Part shown: positions 1 through 8,275 of the stretch, one piece after another | Position numbering within the stretch: the first letter of the stretch is position 1 | Layout: each line of letters begins with the position of its first letter | DNA from: an uncultured Bacilli bacterium | GTDB lineage: Bacteria; Bacillota_I; Bacilli_A; RF39; UBA660 | Assembly (NCBI GenBank): GCA_934153945.1 | Contig: CAKPFM010000001.1 | Coordinates: forward strand, 62,001 to 126,000 | Reading direction: 5' to 3' | DNA length: 64,000 nucleotides | Notes under the pieces: generated by a model | The model's input: the letters and a program-made list of their open reading frames with translations, nothing else | Database searches by the model: none | What the model was told of the DNA's origin: nothing | Position numbers and translations under genes: made by a program

Positions 1-2
1 AT

Positions 3-492
3 GTTTTAGAAGAAAGTGAAACAATAATAAAATACAAAGATGGAAATAAACTTATAGGATTTTGTGGTTATTCTAAAAATTCTTCAACTAAATATAAATT
101 GCGTAAAAAAAATTTACAAATTTATTAAAAATAAATTATATAAGAGTAAAAGTATTAAAAATTTAAATGCATTTAAACAATACGAAAAAAATTATAATTA
201 TATTCCTAAAAATTTAGAAAATTATTTTGATGGAGAGGTTTCTATATTAATAGTAGATAAAGATTATAGAGAAAGAAAGATAGGAAAAAAGCTATTATTA
301 GATGTTTTTAAACTTGCTAAAGAAGATAATATGGTAAATCTTCAAATAGTAACTGATGAATCATGTAATTATAAATTTTATGAAAATTTAGGTTGTAAAA
401 AAATATATGAAACAGTTGTTAAAAATAAAGAACCAGACAAATTAGGAAACATATATCAAGAAAAAGCATTCATATATGAAAAAACATTATAG
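3..492 (+). pseudogene. GNAT N-acetyltransferase, 5' cut by window edge, frameshifted
   Basis: The second half (from about 106 on) reads as the acetyl-CoA-binding part of a GCN5-type acetyltransferase: a stretch like VDKDYRERKIGKKLL (the R-x-x-G-x-G/A pyrophosphate loop), then NLQIVTDESCNYKFYENLGC, the usual beta5-alpha4 end of the fold. A fitting upstream part (KYKDGNKLIGFCGY) lies in a different frame, starting before the window and ending at a stop just after 119. The two frames meet in a run of eight A at 105-112; seven A would join them. A start at the GTG at 64 would give a protein without the first strands, so it is not believed. Either a recent pseudogene or a homopolymer sequencing error. 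Substrate unknown. Confidence 0.75.
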
Positions 493-506
493 AAAGTAGG
501 ATATTT

Positions 507-1112
507 ATGAAATTAACTAGTAAAGAAGCAAAAGAATTATTAGAAATTGAAAGAAAAGAAGGAAAAGATGATAGATGGATACAACATTCTATATTAGTTG
601 GTACTAGTGCTGGAAGAATTGCAAAAGCATTAAATGATAAAGGAATTACTGTTGATGTAGATAAAACAATTACTTTAGGTTATTTGCACGATATTGGTAA
701 ATATAATAGAGAATCAATTGGTCATGTAATGAGAGGTTATGAATACTTAAAAAATAAGGGTTATGATGACGAATATGCTAATATATGTTTAACTCATTCA
801 TATTTAAATAATGATGTTACATGTACAGCTGGAGGGGGACCTAATCCAAATGATAATCCTTTTTTAACAAATTTTATTAAAGAACATCAATATTCAATTG
901 AAGAAAAAATAATTAATTTATGCGATTTAATGTGTCCCAAAGATAAAATATACACTGTTGATAAAAGATTGATTGATATTATAATTAGAAAGGGTGCATA
1001 TCCAAATACACAATATCATGTAATAGAAACTTATAAATTAAAAGAATATTTTGATAATTTATTAGGATATAATTTATATGATTTATTTCCAGAAATAAAG
1101 AAATGGTTGTAA
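507..1112 (+). CDS. HD-domain phosphohydrolase-like protein
   Basis: A 201-residue soluble protein with the order of metal ligands of the HD superfamily: H in IQHSILVG (about 27), HD in YLHDIGK (about 61-62), H in LTHSY (about 97) and a late D in NLCDLM. HD proteins hydrolyse phosphate esters such as nucleotides or cyclic nucleotides at one or two metal ions; the substrate here cannot be read from the sequence. A Shine-Dalgarno-like AGGAT precedes the ATG. It follows the broken acetyltransferase by 14 bases and probably shares its transcript. Confidence 0.8.
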   Translation: MKLTSKEAKELLEIERKEGKDDRWIQHSILVGTSAGRIAKALNDKGITVDVDKTITLGYLHDIGKYNRESIGHVMRGYEYLKNKGYDDEYANICLTHSYLNNDVTCTAGGGPNPNDNPFLTNFIKEHQYSIEEKIINLCDLMCPKDKIYTVDKRLIDIIIRKGAYPNTQYHVIETYKLKEYFDNLLGYNLYDLFPEIKKWL

Positions 1113-1164
1113 TATTATAGTTAATGTAGTAAAATGATAAACGTAAATTATAAGGAGTGATAGT

Positions 1165-1839
1165 ATGAGTAAATTTACAAGTTTATTATGGGGGTTAGTT
1201 TTAATAATGGTAGGTGTTATATTAGGATGTAATGCTACTGGATTAACAAATATAAATATTTTCTTCGATGGTTGGTGGACTTTATTTATAATTGTTCCTT
1301 GTTTTATAGGATTATTTAATGATAATGATAAAACTGGAAGCATTATAGGAATAGTAATAGGTATATTTTTATTACTATGCTGTCAAGATGTATTAAATTT
1401 TGAAATGTTTTGGAAATTATTAGTACCATGTATTTTGGTGGTAATTGGTTTATCAATTGTTTTAAAAAATGCATTTGGAAAAAATATAGCTGATGAAATA
1501 AAAAAATTAAATAAATCAAATCATGATGATTATTGTTCAACTTTTTCTAGTCAAAAGGTAAATATTGATGAAGAATTTAAAGGTACTAAAATGTCTGCTA
1601 TATTTGGTGGTATAGAACTAGATTTAAGAAATGCTAAAATAAAAGAAGATGTAGTAATTAGTACATCTAGTATATTTGGTGGAATTGATTTATATGTTCC
1701 AGAAAATGTAAATATCAAAATCAAATCAACATCAATATTTGGTGGAGTAGATGATGAAAGAAAAAATAGAAAAAATGATTCTAAGTATACAATTTACATA
1801 AATGCGACTTGTTTATTTGGCGGAGTAGAAATTAAATGA
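1165..1839 (+). CDS. LiaF-like membrane protein with C-terminal beta-helix
   Basis: 224 residues. The N-terminal half has about four hydrophobic segments (LLWGLVLIMVGVIL, FIIVPCFIGLF, IIGIVIGIFLLLC, LLVPCILVVIGLSIVL), typical of the LiaF/DUF5668 membrane region; the C-terminal half repeats the core FGGI/FGGV four times (about 147, 172, 194, 220), as in the LiaF C-terminal cell-wall-stress domain. In Bacillus LiaF restrains the LiaS kinase during envelope stress; no liaRS pair is visible here, so the partner is unknown. GGAGTG precedes the ATG. The stop overlaps the next start by 4 bases (ATGA), indicating translational coupling. Confidence 0.82.
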   Translation: MSKFTSLLWGLVLIMVGVILGCNATGLTNINIFFDGWWTLFIIVPCFIGLFNDNDKTGSIIGIVIGIFLLLCCQDVLNFEMFWKLLVPCILVVIGLSIVLKNAFGKNIADEIKKLNKSNHDDYCSTFSSQKVNIDEEFKGTKMSAIFGGIELDLRNAKIKEDVVISTSSIFGGIDLYVPENVNIKIKSTSIFGGVDDERKNRKNDSKYTIYINATCLFGGVEIK

Positions 1840-2633
1840 GTCAAGCACAAAAAGTAATAAAATATTTAGCTACAGCTTTTGCTATATTCTTAATAGTAAC
1901 TATATTTTCAGGTATATTAAGTTGTATATATGGTTTAACAATTATATTTGGAACAGAAAAAACTTCTGATATGCAAGATATCAATTTAGAAAATATTTCA
2001 ACTTATCTAGATGTTGATTTAAAATATACAAATTTAACAATTGAAGAAGGAGAATATTTTTTAGCAAAAACAAATAATTCCAATATAGAATGTAAACAAG
2101 ATGGTAATAAATTAAAAATAGTAGAAAAAAATAATAGTTGGTTTAAACATAAAAATGAAGATATCATTGTATACATTCCAAAAGATTTAAAATTTGAGTA
2201 TGTTAATATTAGTAGTAAAGCTGGTTCTATTACAATTAAAAATTTAATAACAGATAACTTAAAATTAAACCTAGGTGCTGGAGAAACAAAAATTGAAAAT
2301 ATAAATTCTAACAAAACAAAGATTGATTCTGGCGTAGGTAGTTTTACAGTAGATAATAGTATACTAGAGGATTTAGATTTTGATATGGGAATTGGTGAAG
2401 CTAAAATCGAAGCCAAAATACTTGGTAATAGCAAAATCGATACTGGTATTGGAAGTTTAAAATTAAAATTAATTGGTAATAAAGAAGAATATAAATTAAA
2501 AATAAATAAAGGTATTGGAGATATTAAAGTAGACAATACTAAAATCACTGCTGAAGAAATAATCGGTGATGGAAGTAATTTTATTAATATTGATGGTGGA
2601 ATTGGTGAAATTAAAATTTCTTACGAAGACTAG
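1836..2633 (+). CDS. DUF4097-type membrane-anchored beta-helix protein
   Basis: 265 residues with a single N-terminal membrane helix (ATAFAIFLIVTIFSGILSC) and a long outside part built of alternating short strands rich in IG-I/V-G-x-(L/I/F)-K (GAGETKIE, GVGSFTVD, GIGEAKIE, GIGSLKLK, GIGDIKVD, GIGEIKIS). This matches the DUF4097 putative adhesin family, to which LiaG-type proteins belong. It is the second gene of a coupled pair with the LiaF-like gene, so a joint role in sensing or answering envelope stress is inferred. A strong hairpin terminator follows directly. Confidence 0.78.
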   Translation: MSQAQKVIKYLATAFAIFLIVTIFSGILSCIYGLTIIFGTEKTSDMQDINLENISTYLDVDLKYTNLTIEEGEYFLAKTNNSNIECKQDGNKLKIVEKNNSWFKHKNEDIIVYIPKDLKFEYVNISSKAGSITIKNLITDNLKLNLGAGETKIENINSNKTKIDSGVGSFTVDNSILEDLDFDMGIGEAKIEAKILGNSKIDTGIGSLKLKLIGNKEEYKLKINKGIGDIKVDNTKITAEEIIGDGSNFINIDGGIGEIKISYED

Positions 2634-2640
2634 TAAATTA

Positions 2641-2675
2641 AACCTTGTTTCTTGAAAATAGAAATAAGGTTTTTA
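2641..2675 (+). terminator. Rho-independent terminator of the LiaF-like pair
   Basis: A 12-base stem (AACCTTGTTTCT against AGAAATAAGGTT, one G-T pair) with a 7-base loop and a T run, placed just after the DUF4097 gene. Confidence 0.85.
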
Positions 2676-2767
2676 TATATTAGGAAAGTTCTTTAAAAAA
2701 AACAAAAGGAATATTGACGAACATACGTATTTATAATATAATTAAATTACATCAGGAAGTGATACGT

Positions 2768-3922
2768 ATGAAGATAAATAAAGCATATAAATTTAGAATA
2801 TATCCTACTTTAGAACAACAAAAACAAATAAATAAAACTCTAGGATGTACAAGACTAATATATAACTACTATTTAAATAAAAAACAAACACTATATAATA
2901 CAAATAAACAAAATATAAAAATAAATGAACTAATAAAAGATATACCAAATTTATATAATGAATTCCCATTCTTAAAGGAAATAGATAGTATGAGTTTAAG
3001 ATGTACTTTATTTGATTTAGATAATGCATACACAAGATTTTTCAAAGAAAAGAAAGGATTTCCAAAATACAAAAATAAAAATCAAAAAAATTCATATAGA
3101 ACAAATATGATAATAAATAACTATAAAGATAAAACATATCAAAATATAAAACTAGATATGGAAAATAAAACACTAAGTTTACCAAAAATAAAAGACCTAA
3201 AAATAAAAGGATATAGAAAAAAATTAGAAATAACAGGAAGAATAATAAACACAACAATAACAAAAGAAAATAATAGATACTATGCAAGTATAGTAATAGA
3301 AGAAGAAATACCAGAACAAACATTTATACCAACTAAAATAATAGGAATAGACTTAGGAATAAAAGATTTAGTAATAACATCAGATAAACAAAAATAAGAA
3401 AATAAAAGAATAATAGAAAAATATGAAAAAAGAATCAAACAAAAACAAAAAAGATTAACAAAAAAACAAATAGGAAGTAATAACTATAAGAAATTAAAGC
3501 AAGAAATAGCTACAATATATAGAAAAATAAAAAATACAAGAAAATACTATATACATAAAATAACAAAAGAAATAGTACAGGAAAATGACATAATAGTAAC
3601 AGAAACATTAAAAATAAAAAACATGATAAAGAATCATAAAATATCAAAAATATTAATAGATGCATCACTATCAGAAATAATAAGACAACTAGAATATAAA
3701 ACAAAATGGACAAATAAAAAACTATATAAAATAGATACATATTATCCAAGTAGTCAAATATGTAGTAAATGTGGATATCAAAATAAAAACACAAAAAATT
3801 TAAAAATAAGAAAATGGATATGTCCAGAATGTAAAAGTGAATTAGATAGAGACATAAATGCAAGTGAAAATATAATGTTTGAGGGACTAAAAATGTATAT
3901 GAAAGAATTAATAACAATTTAA
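2768..3922 (+). pseudogene. tnpB: tnpB RNA-guided nuclease, interrupted by one nonsense codon
   Basis: Read through, this is a 384-codon TnpB of ordinary length: N-terminal helix-turn-helix part (MKINKAYKFRIYPT), RuvC motif with Asp at codon 195 (IGIDLGIKDL), Glu at 279 (VTETLKIK), a four-cysteine zinc knuckle (ICSKC, WICPEC; codons 332-355) and the final DRDINAS motif with Asp 362. All catalytic residues are kept. Codon 210 (3395-3397) is TAA and stands in the same frame, so a single substitution (for instance from AAA) separates this copy from an intact gene. The ATG at 2768 is preferred over the upstream TTG because the family starts at MKINKAYKFR. It guides cleavage with the RNA at its 3' side in active relatives. 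Confidence 0.88.
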
Positions 3923-3947
3923 TAAAAATCAAAAAAACAAATAAAAA

Positions 3948-4055
3948 GTATGTACGGCAGCGACTGTCGGAGTTAGTCTCTTAAGCAGGTAGGGAGCGAT
4001 GGCGATGAAGCAGAAACCTTTAGGTGTGAACCTAGAGATTCAAATTTATTTGGAT
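3948..4055 (+). ncRNA. Candidate omega-RNA (reRNA) of the TnpB element
   Basis: This stretch directly after tnpB is clearly less A+T-rich than its surroundings and can form hairpins, for example TAGGT-gtga-ACCTA at about 4021-4034 followed by GAGATTCAAAT. TnpB guide RNAs come from exactly this place, with the 3' end of the scaffold at the element border and the guide in the flanking DNA. Exact ends cannot be fixed by eye. Confidence 0.6.
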
Positions 4056-4090
4056 TTTGTTCATAAAACTTAATATACATAAAATTTATT

Positions 4091-4118
4091 TTGTCTTTAA
4101 AATAAAATGTGATATAAT
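4091..4118 (+). promoter_or_regulatory. Promoter of the HExxH protein gene
   Basis: TTGTCT at 4091-4096, 16 bases, TATAAT at 4113-4118 preceded by TG at 4110-4111 (extended -10). The gene starts 30 bases further on. Confidence 0.7.
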
Positions 4119-4148
4119 TGAAGGACGTTTGTAAAGGACTGATTTATT

Positions 4149-5396
4149 ATGAATATGAAAATTTTATTATATAAGGGAATGATGTTAACTACATTAATAC
4201 CTAGTATGTTATTTAGTTCTAATACTAATAAAGAAAAACAAGAATATAAATTTATAATTACAATGGAAGATTTAGAAAGTATATATTCAACTAAACCAAC
4301 TATTGATGATTTAAAAAAAAGCCTAGATGATAATTCAAATATAACTGATGAATATAAAGAATATACAAAAGAATTTATAGAATTGGTAGAAGCAAAATTT
4401 CCTAATTTTGATTTTACAATTTTTAATGAAAATTTAAAACAATTTAATGTAATTGAAATTAGTATAGAAGATATGCAAAAAGAAAATCCAAATAGATATG
4501 CTTACTATAAAATATCTGAAAGTTCAATATATATGCATAATGAATATAAAAAAGAAGAAATAAAAAAATATTGTTATTTTCATGAATTATGGCATATGTT
4601 TAATAATTTATGTGTAAAAAAAGATGATACAATATACTATAGGTCAACAACTATGAGCAATTTAAGTGGAACAGCTTTGGATGAAGGAATGACAACTTTT
4701 TTAACAGAACAAATATATAGTAAAGATATTTTAAACTATGTTAATGAATATGATGAAGTCAAAATATTATATCAAATATTTGGTGAAGATTTACTGAATG
4801 CATATACAGAATTAGGAGTAGATGGAATAGAAAACTTAATTTTAAAAAATATGAGTTATAGTGAAGCTGGTAATTTAATATATTTAATGAATAATGAAAA
4901 AAATGATAAAAATAATTCAGTAAAAATATATGAAATATTGATTAAACTATATCTTAATACTAATTCTATTAATATGAAAAATAATATTAAAATATATGAA
5001 ATATTGGAAAATCTATGTTATGACGTTAATATTAAAAAGCAAATACTAACGATATATAGGGATTATATGTGTAATGTAGAAATAAGTGATGAAACAAAAA
5101 TAACATTTGATAATCAAAAATACTATAGTATAGATGAACTATATTTTGTTAATATCAATGATAAAAAATACTTAATTAATGATCAAATATTGATAGATTA
5201 TTATAAAGATGGATATATAAAAAATATATATGATGATGAAAAAACATATATAGGAAATGCTACTATAACAGTAGATTTATTTAGAGATTATTTAATGTAT
5301 AATGCTATACTATTTGAAGAAAATAATGGTATTATATATATTGATAAAAATATGATAGATGAAAATATAGGTGATAAATATGTTAAAAGTAAATAA
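4149..5396 (+). CDS. Secreted putative zinc metallopeptidase (HELWH)
   Basis: 415 residues starting with a signal-peptide-like segment (MKILLYKGMMLTTLIPSMLF, no lipobox Cys), so export is likely. HELWH at 145-149 fits the HExxH zinc-binding motif, and DEG with Glu179 about 30 residues later fits the third ligand of gluzincins. The rest has no domain I can name; it is rich in Asn, Lys, Tyr. The family is not recognised, and peptidase activity is an inference from the motif. The last codons overlap the ribosome-binding site and start of the ABC-F gene, so the two are probably translated from one message. Confidence 0.7.
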   Translation: MNMKILLYKGMMLTTLIPSMLFSSNTNKEKQEYKFIITMEDLESIYSTKPTIDDLKKSLDDNSNITDEYKEYTKEFIELVEAKFPNFDFTIFNENLKQFNVIEISIEDMQKENPNRYAYYKISESSIYMHNEYKKEEIKKYCYFHELWHMFNNLCVKKDDTIYYRSTTMSNLSGTALDEGMTTFLTEQIYSKDILNYVNEYDEVKILYQIFGEDLLNAYTELGVDGIENLILKNMSYSEAGNLIYLMNNEKNDKNNSVKIYEILIKLYLNTNSINMKNNIKIYEILENLCYDVNIKKQILTIYRDYMCNVEISDETKITFDNQKYYSIDELYFVNINDKKYLINDQILIDYYKDGYIKNIYDDEKTYIGNATITVDLFRDYLMYNAILFEENNGIIYIDKNMIDENIGDKYVKSK

Positions 5397-6960
5397 TGTA
5401 AGTCTAAGATTTGGTACTAGAACGCTATTTAGTAATGTAAATCTAGAATTTAAAGATAATAACTGCTATGGAATAATAGGCGCTAATGGAGCTGGAAAAT
5501 CAACATTTCTAAAATTAATAAGTGGTGAAGTAGAAACAACTACTGGTGATATAACAATAGGAAAAAATGAAAGAATATCTGTTTTAAAACAAAATCACAA
5601 TGAATTTAATGATTATACAGTATTTGATACTATTGTAATGGGTGATAAAGAATTATACCAAATAATAAAGGAAAAAGAAGAAATATATAGTAAACCAGAT
5701 TTTAGTATGGAAGATGGAATAAGAGCTGCTGAATTAGAAAGTAGATTTGAAGAAAAAAATGGATGGATGTTAGAAAGTGATATATCAGTTTTATTAAATG
5801 ATTTAGGAATAAGTGGAGATTATTTATATACTAAAATGGGTGATTTAAAAGATATAGAAAAAGTTAAAGTTTTATTAGCAAGAGCTTTATTTGGTAATCC
5901 AGATATACTACTTTTAGATGAACCAACTAATGGATTAGATTCAAAAACAATAATGTGGTTAGAAGAATTTTTAATTAACTTTAAAAATACCGTTTTAGTT
6001 GTATCACATGATAGACACTTCTTAAATAAAATATGTACTCATATAGTAGATGTTGATTATGAAAAAATAACACTATTTGTAGGAAATTATGATTTTTGGT
6101 ATCAATCTAGTCAATTAATACAAAAACAAATGAGAGATTCAAATAAGAAAAAAGAAGAAAAAATAAAAGAATTAGAAGATTTTATTAGAAGATTTTCAGC
6201 TAATGCATCTAAATCAAAACAAGCAACATCAAGAAAAAAATCACTAGAAAAAATAGTTTTAGATGAAATAAAACCATCAAGTAGAAAATATCCATATATT
6301 CATTTTGATATAGAAAAAAGTCTAGGAAAAGAAGTAATTGTACTAGAAAAAATTAACTATACATTAGATGGAAAACAACTACTTAAAAATGTCAATTTAA
6401 CTATATATCCTGATTCTAAAATAGCTTTAATAGGAACAAATGAAATAGCTAAAACAACTCTTTTAGGTATTATGGCAGGCGTTATTACACCAGATAGTGG
6501 TACTGTTAAATATGGAAGTACAGTAAGTATAAGCTATTATGAAAAAGATCATAGTAAATACTTTAAAGAAGATATTTCATTATTTGAATGGTTAAGAAAT
6601 TTTTCAAATAATAAAGAAGAAGCATTTGTTAGAGGATTTTTAGGAAGAATGTTATTTTCAGGAGAAGAATCACTAAAAAGCGTACAAGTATTATCAGGTG
6701 GAGAAAAGGTTAGAGCAATGTTTTCAAAACTAATGTTAAATAGTGGTAATGTACTACTTTTAGATGAACCAACTAACCATTTAGATATCGAATCTATAAC
6801 AGCACTAAATGATGCTATGAAAGATTTTAAAGGCGTATTTGTAGTATCAACATTTGATCAAGAATTAATAGAAACAACAACTAATAGAATGATAGATATA
6901 TTAGAAGATGGAAAAATACTAGAAATTCATGAAACATATGAAGAATATATGTCAAAGTAG
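5380..6960 (+). CDS. ABC-F family ATPase with one degenerate ATP site
   Basis: 526 residues, two ABC domains without membrane parts, joined by a charged linker (KKKEEKIKELEDFIRRFSA), as in the ribosome-associated ABC-F proteins (YkpA/YbiT-like). Domain 1 has Walker A GANGAGKST (about 34-42), Walker B LLLDEPTNGLD and switch His in VVSHDRHF, but its signature is MGDLKDIEK. Domain 2 keeps signature LSGGEKVRA and LLLDEPTNHLD, but Walker A is GTNEIAKTT and the switch reads VVSTFDQE. The ATG at 5380 is preferred over GTG 5371 because AGGTGAT at 5369-5375 is a suitable ribosome-binding site. General role of the family: acting at the ribosomal E site; the specific role here is unknown. Confidence 0.88.
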   Translation: MLKVNNVSLRFGTRTLFSNVNLEFKDNNCYGIIGANGAGKSTFLKLISGEVETTTGDITIGKNERISVLKQNHNEFNDYTVFDTIVMGDKELYQIIKEKEEIYSKPDFSMEDGIRAAELESRFEEKNGWMLESDISVLLNDLGISGDYLYTKMGDLKDIEKVKVLLARALFGNPDILLLDEPTNGLDSKTIMWLEEFLINFKNTVLVVSHDRHFLNKICTHIVDVDYEKITLFVGNYDFWYQSSQLIQKQMRDSNKKKEEKIKELEDFIRRFSANASKSKQATSRKKSLEKIVLDEIKPSSRKYPYIHFDIEKSLGKEVIVLEKINYTLDGKQLLKNVNLTIYPDSKIALIGTNEIAKTTLLGIMAGVITPDSGTVKYGSTVSISYYEKDHSKYFKEDISLFEWLRNFSNNKEEAFVRGFLGRMLFSGEESLKSVQVLSGGEKVRAMFSKLMLNSGNVLLLDEPTNHLDIESITALNDAMKDFKGVFVVSTFDQELIETTTNRMIDILEDGKILEIHETYEEYMSK

Positions 6961-7004
6961 ATGATATATATTCTTTTTTTGAATAAACTTAAATAGGTGA
7001 TGTT

Positions 7005-7226
7005 ATGCGTTTATCGGATTTACAAAATAAAGATATTGTTAGTATAATAGATGGAAAAAGAATCGGTAATATTATTGATGTATCATTAGATGAAACTGGT
7101 AAAATGACATCATTAGTAGTAGCAAAATCTAAATTTAGTATGTTTAATAGTAGTGAAATAGAAATAAAATGGGAACAAATTTCTAAAATAGGTGAGGATG
7201 TAATTTTAATCAATTTTAAACAATAA
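7005..7226 (+). CDS. YlmC/YmxH family PRC-barrel protein
   Basis: 73 residues, beginning MRLSDLQNKDIVSIIDGKRIG, the hallmark opening of the YlmC/YmxH family, a small PRC-barrel. The family is found across sporulating and non-sporulating Firmicutes and its biochemical role is not settled. AGGTGAT precedes the ATG. It lies directly before the Spo0A_C protein gene, but with about 90 bases between, so co-transcription is uncertain. Confidence 0.85.
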   Translation: MRLSDLQNKDIVSIIDGKRIGNIIDVSLDETGKMTSLVVAKSKFSMFNSSEIEIKWEQISKIGEDVILINFKQ

Positions 7227-7318
7227 TCGACATTTCAAGTCGTTTAATGCTCCATTCATAACTATTTAGATATATTTTTTAGCAAAAACAATATAATGCT
7301 TTCTTGTGGAGGTATTGT

Positions 7319-8134
7319 ATGAATATTAATAATAAATTAGAAAGTATTGTAGATACTAATTTAAACCTAGAATACTATATATATAATTTAATGTATATAA
7401 AATTAGGATTTCAAAGTCATCTTATTGGAAGTCATTATTTAGAGAATTATATAGAATTGGCTATTAGAAATAATTATAATTTATATAAATTAAGCCCAAC
7501 TAAGTCTATATATCCTGAAATAGCAAAAATGCATAAAACTGATGACCATAAAGTAGAACGAGCTATTAGAAATTCAGTCGAAATCTCTTGGCAAGAAATA
7601 AGTGAAGATGTTAAAAATATAGTTTTTCCAGTAATTCATGATAATAGACCAACTAATTCAGAAATGCTATATGCTATATATGAATATGTTAAAGCTTATT
7701 ATCCATTAGATGATAAAAAAATTGATATAGAAATAAATGGCACTATGAAAACAGTAAGTAAAAATTTCTTGTATTACCAAATAAATTATATGTTACAACA
7801 ATATTTAGAAAATAATTTTGAGATATGTACTAGACATGGTATTAATAGATTGCATTTTCTTTCTGATGCAATAATGTACGCTATGGGATACATCAATTTA
7901 TCAGAAGAAGATTATGAAAAAATAATTCAAAACTTAAGTCTAAGGTATGGAATGTATGAGATAACAACTATGTTAAATGATGAAATTGAGTTAACAGAAA
8001 CAACTGATTTATTATTTAAAATGTGTAAACAAATATATGAAGTAAATAATGATTATCCATTTCCTAAAAATAAAACATATATAAAAACATACTTAAATAT
8101 TTTATCTAATGAAGCACATAAAATAATAAAATAA
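7319..8134 (+). CDS. Free-standing Spo0A C-terminal (DNA-binding) domain protein
   Basis: 271 residues. About residues 15-90 follow the Spo0A effector domain closely: IYNLMYIKLGFQSHLIG, HYLENYIELAI, IYPEIAKMHKTDDHKVERAI, and the conserved RPTNSE comes soon after. No phosphoacceptor receiver domain stands in front, so any control is not through the usual Asp phosphorylation. The C-terminal 150 residues are helical-looking and not recognised. GGAGG at 7308-7312 supports the ATG at 7319 over the upstream GTG. Likely a DNA-binding regulator; targets unknown. A bidirectional hairpin terminator separates it from rarA. Confidence 0.78.
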   Translation: MNINNKLESIVDTNLNLEYYIYNLMYIKLGFQSHLIGSHYLENYIELAIRNNYNLYKLSPTKSIYPEIAKMHKTDDHKVERAIRNSVEISWQEISEDVKNIVFPVIHDNRPTNSEMLYAIYEYVKAYYPLDDKKIDIEINGTMKTVSKNFLYYQINYMLQQYLENNFEICTRHGINRLHFLSDAIMYAMGYINLSEEDYEKIIQNLSLRYGMYEITTMLNDEIELTETTDLLFKMCKQIYEVNNDYPFPKNKTYIKTYLNILSNEAHKIIK

Positions 8135-8165
8135 AAAGCAAGTCATATAAAACTTGCTTTTAAAC
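8135..8165. terminator. Bidirectional terminator between Spo0A_C gene and rarA
   Basis: AAAAGCAAGT and ACTTGCTTTT form a hairpin around an eight-base A/T loop (CATATAAA) with T runs on both strands, between two convergent genes. Confidence 0.8.
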
Positions 8166-8233
8166 TATATTATTAATAGAAAGGTAAGAATAATGAAAGG
8201 TATTTAAAAATGGTTTACATTAATAATATAGTT
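8163..8233. repeat. 15-base perfect inverted repeat
   Basis: AACTATATTATTAAT at 8163-8177 and its exact complement at 8219-8233 enclose 41 bases that contain no gene. It lies beyond the terminator of the Spo0A_C gene and before the end of rarA. On the minus strand it would be a long hairpin in the rarA 3' untranslated region. Function unknown. Confidence 0.75.
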
Positions 8234-8275
8234 GCCCTTTTTTGATAAGCGGGTAGTATTATATTATAAAAAATT

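Larger units (their letters stand above)
2714..4062 (+). mobile_element. TnpB-only (IS1341-like) element of the IS200/IS605 group
   Basis: Limits are approximate. The element holds one tnpB gene and no tnpA. The left side has the self-complementary octamer ATACGTAT twice (2724-2731 and 2762-2769), and the sequence TTGAC lies at 2714-2718 immediately outside, like the short target motifs of this group. The right side is a G+C-richer, structured stretch after tnpB that looks like the guide-RNA end. Without tnpA it could move only with a transposase supplied from elsewhere. Confidence 0.65.

Noticed and set aside
2003..2548. Long open frame opposite the DUF4097 gene, and similar ones opposite other genes
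   Set aside because: Produced by low stop density opposite repetitive A-rich coding sequence; no ribosome-binding site or family match.
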